Assembly: GCA_947462095.1 (NCBI GenBank)
Contig: CANHNQ010000017.1
Coordinates: 1 to 41,238, forward strand
DNA length: 41,238 nt
DNA from: Gemmatimonadota bacterium
GTDB lineage: Bacteria > Gemmatimonadota > Gemmatimonadetes > Gemmatimonadales > Gemmatimonadaceae
Reading direction: 5' to 3'
The position numbers and the translations under genes were made by a program. Positions 35,434-41,238 of the stretch are shown here, in pieces; position 1 is the stretch's first letter, and each line of letters opens with the position of its first letter. Under the pieces are notes generated by a model, which saw only the letters and a program-made list of their open reading frames with translations, was not told the DNA's origin and ran no database searches.

Positions 35434-35700
35434 GAACTGATCACGCCGAGTAGGCAGAGGCGCAGAGAACGCGGAGAACGCAGCGCAAGCAATTTCTTTT
35501 TCTCTGTTGCGCGTGGTCTCTGTGCGGCCTGTTCAGCCCACGCCATACCCCTTTGCGGCCCCTGCGCTCTCTGCGCCTCTGCGTGAGCAGTTCAACTGTG
35601 TCGGCGGAACCGAGCACGCCGAGTTCGTAGAGGCGCAGAAGACGCCGAGCAATCAATTTCCTTCGTTCTCCCGTGCTCCGTTGCGATTTGCCCTGTGTGA
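35434..35700. repeat. Palindromic repeat element, two tandem copies
   Basis: GGAACTGATCACGCCGAG with CAGAGGCGCAGAGAACGCGG (35433-35475) recurs inverted as CGCTCTCTGCGCCTCTGCG (35565-35583) followed by TGAGCAGTTC, then again direct as GAACCGAGCACGCCGAG and TAGAGGCGCAGAAGACGCC (from 35608). Both direct copies continue into a CAATTTC(TT/CT) stretch. The 331-base gap 35395-35725 contains only this. Short ORFs inside it are by-products of the repeat. Similar GCGCAGAG-rich palindromes occur in many bacterial genomes; their role is unknown. Confidence 0.8.
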
Positions 35701-35725
35701 TCGGCTCACATTCCAGCGGATCATT

Positions 35726-36589
35726 TCAGAACTGCAGCTCCACCCGTGTTTCGATGTGTGCGTCGATCCGCACGCGCTGCTGTTTGGTGCCGAAGCGCTC
35801 GTGCCAGACCACCAGCGTGTATCTCCCCGGCGGCACGTTGTCGAAGCGGAACTGCCCGTCGGCCGCGGTGACCGCCACGAACGGATGCGGCGTGACGGCG
35901 AGATAGGCGCGGACCCACGGATGCAGATCGTCGCGGATCTGCACGAGCCCCGGCCCCTTGGCTGCCTCGCTGGTCGGGACCACCTGCCCCCGGTCGTTGA
36001 AGAGCGCTGTACCGCGCGAGGCCGATACGCCGCCCACCTCGAGGAACTGCAGGCGCGTCATCATGGCATCACGCGAGGTGATCATCACCGTACCGCCGGC
36101 CGCCACGCGCTGCACGCGCGGATCAAGGCGGCAGCCATCGAGCAGCACGCGAACGCGCCGAGGCGCGTCGTCGCGCGGCCCCGTGGCCACACCGACGAGC
36201 CAGACCACGCTGTTGCCCACACCGCCGTCGCGGCTTGGCACCAGCGACTGCGTGAATGGACGGCACACCGCGAGATCGTGCGTGGGCACGATACTCGTGT
36301 CGCGTGGGGCGCCACCGCTGATCTTGCCGACGATGAACCCGCTGCCGGCCTGTGCGGATACGGTATACTGTCGCCCGTCCGCACCGCCCGCCGCGCGCGC
36401 CAGTGACAAGACGCCGCTGTCCCGTGGTGTCGCGCGCGCGTGATCGGTCCCGGACGTGACCGGCACATCCGCAATGCGGCCGGTCGCCGCGTTCGCGGTG
36501 TTCGTCCGCTTCGGCGCGCGCGACTCGCCGCAGGCAACGAGCGCCGCCAACAGCAGCCCTGCCCGACGGCCGGTCACGCGAGCGGTCAA
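35726..36589 (-). CDS. Lipoprotein with carboxypeptidase-regulatory-like domain
   Basis: 287 residues. A lipoprotein signal ends LVACGES (Cys about 20). After a Thr/Ala-rich linker comes an unassigned beta region with GGTVMITSRDAMMTRLQF and HPWVRAYLAVTPHPF. The C-terminal part (about 235-287) is a carboxypeptidase-regulatory/transthyretin-like fold (FAVTAADGQFRFDNVPPGRY, VVWHERFG). The middle resembles the cupredoxin-like partner domain of methylamine-utilization proteins, but clear copper ligands are not certain. Probably surface or periplasmic and anchored by lipid. Start is TTG at 36589, whose TTGA overlaps the stop of the upstream peptidase; GTG four codons later is an alternative. Function unknown. 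Confidence 0.78.
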   Translation of the reverse strand: MTARVTGRRAGLLLAALVACGESRAPKRTNTANAATGRIADVPVTSGTDHARATPRDSGVLSLARAAGGADGRQYTVSAQAGSGFIVGKISGGAPRDTSIVPTHDLAVCRPFTQSLVPSRDGGVGNSVVWLVGVATGPRDDAPRRVRVLLDGCRLDPRVQRVAAGGTVMITSRDAMMTRLQFLEVGGVSASRGTALFNDRGQVVPTSEAAKGPGLVQIRDDLHPWVRAYLAVTPHPFVAVTAADGQFRFDNVPPGRYTLVVWHERFGTKQQRVRIDAHIETRVELQF

Positions 36590-37767
36590 ACCACGATCAG
36601 GTCGCGCTGCACCGCGCCGGGCGTCACCAGCAGAGCATCCTCGGCGACGTACGCGTTCACTTCGGAACGCACGCCCAGCTCCCCGGGCAGGTAAATCCCC
36701 GGTTCAATCGAGAACCCGACACCGGGGATGAGCAGCCGATCGTCGCGCGATTCGAGATTGTCGATCTGCGGTCCGGAGCCGTGCAGCTCGCGCGCGTCGA
36801 TGCTGTGTCCCGTGCGATGCCAGAAGTGCTGCCCGAAGCCCCGCGCCTCGATGACCGCCCGTGCGGCGTCGTCGGCTTCACCGCCGCGTACCGGATGCCC
36901 CGCCGTGATCCGGCTCTGGAGCAGCGACAGCGCCGCATCGCGGGCGTCGCGCACCGCTTCCCAGATCGTGACCACGCGCGCACTCGGCGCCCCCATCGAG
37001 GCCATCCACGTCTGGTCGGCGTAGACCCCGCCGTGCTTCTCGCGCGCCCACAAGTCGATGAGCAGCGTGTCGCCGCGCTGAATCAGCCGAGGCGACGCCG
37101 CCGAGGGCATGTAATGCGGATTGGCCGCATTCTCGCTGGCCGCGACGTCGGGGCCGTGCGCCGTATCGAGTCCCGCCCGTTCGAACGCCTCGAGAATGCG
37201 CGCCTGCACCTCATGTTCGGCCACCGGCGTGCCGGCCGCCACCATCGCACCGGCATACGCGATTGCGTCGTGGGCGATGTGCATGATCCGCTCGGCCGCG
37301 CGCTCGTGCGACCGCAGCTGATCCGGCGTCCACGTGGCATAGATTTGCGACACGAGATCGCCCGAGCACACCACCGTGGCGCCGCTGGCGCGTACGAGTT
37401 CGAGCACACCGGCCGGCACGCGATCGAGATAGGGGATCGCGTCGCCCGGCGAATACTCCATTGCGACGCGCTTGCCGTGCACCAGCGAGGCCACTTCCGC
37501 TTCGAGGGCGCGCCAGCCGGTGTAGGTCCGGAGCGGCCAGCCCGTGGGCCACTGCGCCCACGGCCCCGGCTCGATGGCATGGGCAATGCCAATGGGGAGC
37601 CCTTCGCGCGGGATCAGGGCGAAGACGCGACGCGAGACCAGGCCGCGGAAGCCCAGCAACCCGGAGGCGATGGCATTGGTTCCGCGAAAGTCGTACAGCA
37701 ACCATCCGTCGAGGTCGGCGTCGGCGAGCAACTGCTGCAGACGCGGCAGCATTTCGGGGGTGAGCAT
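36586..37767 (-). CDS. M24-family metallopeptidase (Xaa-Pro dipeptidase-like)
   Basis: 393 residues. An N-terminal creatinase/prolidase-type domain (about 1-145; GWLLYDFRGTNAIASGLLGF) is followed by the pita-bread catalytic domain. All five metal ligands are visible: Asp238 (LIDLWA), Asp251 (VYADQTW), His321 (RTGHSID), Glu355 (SIEPGIYL) and Glu369 (RSEVN). It is expected to bind two divalent metals and cleave Xaa-Pro bonds in the cytoplasm; the family also includes creatinase and other hydrolases, so the substrate is open. No signal peptide. ATG at 37767 has no ribosome site. It is translationally coupled to the downstream lipoprotein gene by a 4-base overlap. The V4R gene lies 59 bases upstream on the same strand. 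Confidence 0.93.
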   Translation of the reverse strand: MLTPEMLPRLQQLLADADLDGWLLYDFRGTNAIASGLLGFRGLVSRRVFALIPREGLPIGIAHAIEPGPWAQWPTGWPLRTYTGWRALEAEVASLVHGKRVAMEYSPGDAIPYLDRVPAGVLELVRASGATVVCSGDLVSQIYATWTPDQLRSHERAAERIMHIAHDAIAYAGAMVAAGTPVAEHEVQARILEAFERAGLDTAHGPDVAASENAANPHYMPSAASPRLIQRGDTLLIDLWAREKHGGVYADQTWMASMGAPSARVVTIWEAVRDARDAALSLLQSRITAGHPVRGGEADDAARAVIEARGFGQHFWHRTGHSIDARELHGSGPQIDNLESRDDRLLIPGVGFSIEPGIYLPGELGVRSEVNAYVAEDALLVTPGAVQRDLIVV

Positions 37768-37826
37768 GGCAGTCGGGATGTCGGGAGCAACGCCCCGCCG
37801 ACGGTTCGGCGGAGCCTGTCAGCAAA

Positions 37827-38510
37827 TCAGCGGCGGCGCCACTCGGCGCGCCACTGACAGTGTCGATCACCGCGCGTGCGGCACATCACGTGCTCAATGG
37901 CGCCATCGGCATCGGCCAGCAACAGCAGGGCCTCCCGGAAGGCCGCCTCGTAGAGGCCGCACCCGACCGCGCGTGGCGCGGCGTCGGCGGACACCGGTGA
38001 CTCCACATCGAGCAGCAACGTGCTCCCCTGTCGCACCAGGACGCCGTCCATGTACCGACGCGCGAGCTTGCGGAGCAGACGCAACGCGATCGGGCGCCCG
38101 ATCAGCGACGGCAGCGAGCGCGCCGCGTGGCGCTGCAGCGCACTCACGGTGCCGACGTACGACTGGGCCCACCGGCGCCCGGCCTCGCGGAAGGCGAGAT
38201 CCGCGTCGGGACGACGCCCGATCAGCCGGGCCAGTGCCAGCACTTCGTCGGAGCCCACGCGCTGACGATGGCGCACGGCTTCGCTGTAGCGGCGAATCTG
38301 CTGGTAGACCGTCTCACTCAGCCCGAGTCGCTTGTTGCGCAGTTCGTGCACCAACTCGGCGTCGAGCTCCGCCTCCGGTGTATCGATGGCCTTGACGGCT
38401 TCGAGCAGCGCCAGCGGGAGCCGCGCGTCGAGCGGATGACCGGACAGCGCCAGCGATGAGTCAGCGGGGACAGTGGCACGGGCGGACCGGCCGTCAATCA
38501 GAGAGGACAC
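37827..38510 (-). CDS. V4R-domain-like protein
   Basis: 227 residues from GTG at 38510. The N-terminal half is helical (LLEAVKAIDTPEAELDAELV). The C-terminal half shows the V4R (4-vinyl reductase) pattern: GCGLYEAAFREALLLLADAD, then EHVMCRTRGDRHCQWRAEW with Cys210 and Cys218 as the conserved pair. V4R domains bind small hydrophobic molecules and occur in BchJ, in regulators such as XylR-like sensors and in stand-alone proteins. No DNA-binding or output domain is seen, so a stand-alone ligand-binding protein is inferred. The frame is open to TTG at 38573. No ribosome site. It is divergent from the zf-HC2 gene and same-strand with the peptidase. Confidence 0.7.
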   Translation of the reverse strand: MSSLIDGRSARATVPADSSLALSGHPLDARLPLALLEAVKAIDTPEAELDAELVHELRNKRLGLSETVYQQIRRYSEAVRHRQRVGSDEVLALARLIGRRPDADLAFREAGRRWAQSYVGTVSALQRHAARSLPSLIGRPIALRLLRKLARRYMDGVLVRQGSTLLLDVESPVSADAAPRAVGCGLYEAAFREALLLLADADGAIEHVMCRTRGDRHCQWRAEWRRR

Positions 38511-38659
38511 GCGGTGGATGCTAACGTGTTCCCAGTCACGATTACAAGCGGAGCGGAGCGCAACGCGCGGCAAATTCGTGTGCGGCGCGCCCGCGTGTGC
38601 CGACGACGGTGGAGTCCGTCACCTTGCGTAATTGCCGTCACACACGCAGCGTGCCCCAA

Positions 38660-38956
38660 ATGCCTCAGCATCTCCCTCCCGACGGCCCGACGGCGTCGCC
38701 CGCCGCCTGTACGTTCGTCCGGACGCATCTCGACGCGTTTATCGACGGCGAACTCACGCAGCACGACGCGCACGGGGTCCCGCTCTCGCAGCGGGTGGCT
38801 GCGCATCTGCCGGCATGTCCCTCGTGTGACCGAGTCGCCCGGCAGCTGGGCGCGTTGCGGGCGGCCGTGCGGGGGGTCGGCGCGCGTGAGCGCGCGACGG
38901 TGCGGGCGAGTGAGGCGCTGCGTCGGCGCGCGGCGCAAATCCTGTCGTCGCGCTGA
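38660..38956 (+). CDS. Small zf-HC2 (anti-sigma-like) zinc-finger protein
   Basis: 98 residues from ATG at 38660. Carries the zf-HC2/anti-sigma zinc motif: HLDAFIDGELTQ, then AAHLPACPSC with His49, Cys53 and Cys56 and an upstream Cys17 or His23 as possible fourth ligand. In the family this domain binds an ECF sigma factor. Unlike most such proteins there is no transmembrane segment; the C-terminus is an Arg/Ala-rich helix. No sigma-factor gene is in the window, so it is an orphan. The next gene (DUF92) starts eight bases after its stop, so co-transcription is likely. The frame is open upstream to 38597. No ribosome site is visible. Confidence 0.8.
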   Translation: MPQHLPPDGPTASPAACTFVRTHLDAFIDGELTQHDAHGVPLSQRVAAHLPACPSCDRVARQLGALRAAVRGVGARERATVRASEALRRRAAQILSSR

Positions 38957-38964
38957 CCGGGCGC

Positions 38965-39798
38965 GTGCCGCTGTCCACGCCGGTGTGGTGGCACGAAACG
39001 GGTCCGTCCACATCCGTCGCCCTCATGCTGGCGCTCGCCATCGCCACCGCCGCGTGGCGCCGCCGGAGCTTACGCGGCGACGGCGCGGTCGCCGCCGCGA
39101 TCGTGGGGACCATCGCGCTACGCGCCGGCTGGGCGTGGGGAAGCGTGCTCATCGTGTGGTTTGTCTGGGCCACGATCGGCTCGCGCTTGGGACGCGAGCG
39201 CAAGCAGGCGCGCACGGCCGGCATGCTGGACAAAGGGGCACAGCGCGACGCACGCCAGGTCGTCGCCAACGGCGGCATCTACGCCCTTGCCGCAGCCAGT
39301 AGCCTGCTGTGGGGTGATCCGGCGTCTGAGGCGGCACTGTGGGGCGCGGCGGCCCTCACCGCAGCCGGTGCCGACACCATGGCCACCGAGATCGGGACGT
39401 GGATCGGCGGTACGCCGCGTTCCGTCCGCACCGGGCGTCCGGTGCCCACCGGCACCTCCGGTGCGGTGAGCCTCGCGGGGTGCGTGGCCATGCTGGGCAG
39501 CGCACTCGTTCTCACCGCCGTGGCCGTGGCGTTCGGGCTCGTCCCCACCCAGCAGTGGTGGATCGTGGCCGTCTCGGCCGTTTCCGGTGCCGTGGCCGAC
39601 ACCATCGCCGGTGAGCTGGTGCAGCAGCGACGCTGGTGTCCGTCGTGTGACACGGCCACAGAGCAGCATCGTCATGCCTGTGGCACCGTCACGCAGCATC
39701 GCGGTGGCGTGCGCTGGGTCGGCAACGATGCGGTCAACCTGATCTGCACGGGGTCGGCGGCCCTGCTCGCCTGGCTCCTCGCGCGCCCCCTCGGCTAG
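38965..39798 (+). CDS. DUF92 family membrane protein (phytyl-phosphate kinase VTE6 family)
   Basis: 277 residues with about six to seven TM helices. Family features: GDGAVAAAIVGTIALRAGW, then TAAGADTMATEIGTWIGG, PVPTGTSGAVSLAG, and a late Cys/His cluster WCPSCDTATEQHRHACG followed by GNDAVNLICT. Plant VTE6 of this family phosphorylates phytyl phosphate to phytyl diphosphate; bacterial members are mostly uncharacterised but are thought to act on prenyl phosphates. Position directly before a geranylgeranyl-reductase-like gene fits prenyl metabolism. Start GTG at 38965, eight bases after the zf-HC2 stop. Substrate is inferred from family only. Confidence 0.88.
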   Translation: MPLSTPVWWHETGPSTSVALMLALAIATAAWRRRSLRGDGAVAAAIVGTIALRAGWAWGSVLIVWFVWATIGSRLGRERKQARTAGMLDKGAQRDARQVVANGGIYALAAASSLLWGDPASEAALWGAAALTAAGADTMATEIGTWIGGTPRSVRTGRPVPTGTSGAVSLAGCVAMLGSALVLTAVAVAFGLVPTQQWWIVAVSAVSGAVADTIAGELVQQRRWCPSCDTATEQHRHACGTVTQHRGGVRWVGNDAVNLICTGSAALLAWLLARPLG

Positions 39799-39822
39799 GG
39801 CGCCCCCTCGCTCAGGGCGCCC
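39798..39822 (+). terminator. Hairpin at the end of the DUF92 gene
   Basis: GGGCGCC and GGCGCCC pair across an 11-base loop, starting at the last base of the stop codon. No T-run. The remaining 105 bases before the next gene include GTTACTTTCC near 39878, a possible -10 region. Weak evidence for termination. Confidence 0.3.
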
Positions 39823-39927
39823 ACGCGCCGGCGCTGGCCTCTCCCTTGCGCAGCACGGCAGTGTTCCGTTCCCGGGCGTTACTTTCCCCGAGACGCTCCG
39901 CCGTGTGATTGCCCTCTTTCGAGCCTC

Positions 39928-41169
39928 ATGTCCGACTTCTCGCGCGCCTGGCAGGTGATTGTCGTGGGCGGAGGCCCTGCCGGCAGTTCGGCGGCGTGGC
40001 ATCTGGCCACCGCCGGGCTCGAGGTATGTCTGCTGGATCGCGCCCGCTTTCCGCGTGCGAAGCCGTGCGCGGAGTACGTGAGTCCGGAAGCGAGTCGTAT
40101 TCTCGACGCCATGGGCGCGCTGGCGCCGCTCGAGCAGGGGGAGGCCGCCTCACTGACCGGCATGGTGGTGCACGCGCCGTCCGGCGACCGGATTCACGGC
40201 GAGTTCGTGGCCCGACACGGCTTTCGCGGCTTTCGCGATCGCGGCCTCGGGGTGCGCCGCGAGATCCTCGACACGCTGCTCATCGCGCGGGCGCGCGCGG
40301 CTGGCGTGTGCGTGCTGGAAGACGCGAAAGTGGAGGGGGTGACGCTCGACGCGAGCGGCACGGTGAGTGGCGTGGAGGTACGCACCGACCACGGCATGCG
40401 CACGATGCGGGCATCGCTCGTGATCGGCGCCGACGGCCTGCGCTCGATCGTGTCGCGTCGTCTAGCGCTGTCGCATCACTCCCGCTGGCCACGCCGTGTC
40501 GCGCTGGTGGCCCACTATCGTGGCGTAGAAGGCATCGGTACGCTCGGCGAGATGCACGTGACCAGCAACGGCTACGTGGGGCTGGCCGCCGTGTCCGGCG
40601 GACTGACGAACGTGGCGTTGGTGGTCCCGCGCCGCGCGGCGCAGGGGATGGCGGGCGATCCCGCAGCATTTCTGGAGGCGTGGCTGGCGGCCCAGCCGGC
40701 GTTGCACCCGCGCTTTCGCGATGCCGTTCGCGAGACCCCGGTGCGCGCCACGGGCCCTTTCGCCTCCCATGCCACGCGCGCCTGGGCACCGGGCGCGATG
40801 CTGACCGGAGACGCGGCCGACTTCTACGACCCGTTCACGGGCGAGGGGATCTATGCCGCGCTGCGCGGCGGCGAGCTGCTGGCCCCGTTTGCGGTCGACG
40901 CGGTCCGCACGCGCGAGCAGGCCAACGCGCGCGGCATGCGTCGCGCGCTGCGGGGCTACGAGCAGGCCCGCACGCGCACCTTCACCGGGAAGTGGCGGGT
41001 GGAAAAACTCATTGGAGCCGCCGTGGCCTTTCCGTGGTTAATCAACCACGCGGCGCGGGTCCTGACGCGCGACCGTGATCTCGCTGACCTGTTGATCGGG
41101 GTCACGGGCGACTTCGTCCCGCCATCGGCGGTGCTGCGTCCGCGAACCCTGCTCCGATTCCTCTCCTGA
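39928..41169 (+). CDS. Geranylgeranyl-reductase-family FAD-dependent oxidoreductase
   Basis: 413 residues. N-terminal FAD-binding motif VIVVGGGPAGSSAAWHLA (Gly14-Gly19), acidic strand end CLLDRARFPRAKPCAEYVSP, middle motif VIGADGLRS, and the second FAD motif MLTGDAADFYDPFTGEGIYAALRGGE. This layout belongs to the geranylgeranyl reductase/halogenase-like flavoprotein group; members reduce prenyl double bonds in archaeal lipids, menaquinone or chlorophyll precursors, while others are hydroxylases. The DUF92 neighbour makes a prenyl substrate plausible, but the reaction is not proven. ATG at 39928 sets the glycine motif at the usual distance. A flavin-reductase gene starts in its stop codon (TGATG), which suggests a flavin supply partner. 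Confidence 0.88.
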   Translation: MSDFSRAWQVIVVGGGPAGSSAAWHLATAGLEVCLLDRARFPRAKPCAEYVSPEASRILDAMGALAPLEQGEAASLTGMVVHAPSGDRIHGEFVARHGFRGFRDRGLGVRREILDTLLIARARAAGVCVLEDAKVEGVTLDASGTVSGVEVRTDHGMRTMRASLVIGADGLRSIVSRRLALSHHSRWPRRVALVAHYRGVEGIGTLGEMHVTSNGYVGLAAVSGGLTNVALVVPRRAAQGMAGDPAAFLEAWLAAQPALHPRFRDAVRETPVRATGPFASHATRAWAPGAMLTGDAADFYDPFTGEGIYAALRGGELLAPFAVDAVRTREQANARGMRRALRGYEQARTRTFTGKWRVEKLIGAAVAFPWLINHAARVLTRDRDLADLLIGVTGDFVPPSAVLRPRTLLRFLS

Positions 41170-41238
41170 TGATCGATCGCGATTCATTCCGCGCCATTCT
41201 CGGCCGCTTTGCCTCTGGCATCACCGTCATCACCACGC
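41169..41238 (+). CDS. Flavin reductase-like protein, N-terminal fragment at window edge
   Basis: Only 23 codons are visible: a start at 41169 and the stretch FRAILGRFASGITVITT, the typical opening strand of FMN-binding split-barrel flavin reductases. These enzymes use NAD(P)H to reduce free flavin for partner monooxygenases or serve as small oxidoreductases. The ATG shares one base with the stop of the preceding flavoprotein gene, so the two are probably translationally coupled. Nothing can be said of the rest of the protein. Confidence 0.8.
   Translation, partial: MIDRDSFRAILGRFASGITVITT

Noticed and set aside
35441..35656. Minus-strand ORF in the gap after the ABC transporter
   Set aside because: Its peptide (LRCVLRVLCASAYSA) is a translation of the palindromic repeat; no ribosome site or family.
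37827..41169. Photosynthesis gene cluster
   Set aside because: V4R, DUF92 and geranylgeranyl-reductase families occur in chlorophyll synthesis, but no bch, crt or puf genes are present, so only a prenyl-related link is suggested.

Overview
The window reads as chromosomal DNA of a member of the Gemmatimonadota, probably a Gemmatimonas relative. Support for this comes from high GC with strong third-position GC bias, sparse Shine-Dalgarno sequences, a very large SprA-type outer-membrane protein (a family of the Fibrobacter-Chlorobi-Bacteroidota/Gemmatimonadota group), an Oar-type carboxypeptidase-regulatory/TonB-dependent receptor, and three exported proteins whose signal peptides all end in Ala-Ala followed by Gln. 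The assignment is inferred from family content, not from a marker gene. No tRNA, rRNA or CRISPR array was seen.

Layout. 0-5.3 kb, minus strand: a membrane-bound hybrid histidine kinase, a small basic ORF, a soluble hybrid histidine kinase, a 15-bp tandem repeat and a thioredoxin cut by the window edge. 5.4-10.6 kb: a long protein-kinase/STAND-NTPase/TPR protein whose two catalytic sites both look degenerate, a BON-domain lipoprotein, a SEC-C protein and an exported protein of unknown function. 10.7-15.7 kb, minus: type IV pilus genes in the order pilB, pilT, pilC; pilB is continuous in frame with an upstream ComEA-like helix-hairpin-helix segment. 15.8-22.3 kb, minus: sprA-like gene. 22.4-26.8 kb, plus: a tightly packed lptF-lptG-mlaE-mlaD operon for envelope lipid transport, without its ATPase genes.

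26.8-31.0 kb: an inverted-repeat cassette carrying a four-helix-bundle (S23/IVP-family) gene, an Oar-type receptor, and a second, gene-less copy of the same inverted repeat, directly followed by an amino-acid permease. 32.4-35.4 kb, plus: a COX2-like membrane miniprotein, ctaB and an ABC exporter, joined by 4-nt stop/start overlaps. 35.4-35.7 kb: palindromic repeats only. 35.7-38.5 kb, minus: M24 peptidase, a carboxypeptidase-regulatory lipoprotein and a V4R-domain protein. 38.6-41.2 kb, plus: a small zf-HC2 protein, a DUF92 (phytyl-phosphate-kinase family) membrane protein, a geranylgeranyl-reductase-family flavoprotein and the start of a flavin reductase.

Main themes are the cell envelope (SprA, Lpt, Mla, Oar, pili), signalling, and prenyl/quinone/heme chemistry. 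The observations most worth a second look are the doubly degenerate kinase-NTPase protein, the ComEA-PilB continuous frame, and the inverted-repeat cassette with its gene-less derivative. No complete new defence or biosynthetic system was recognised.
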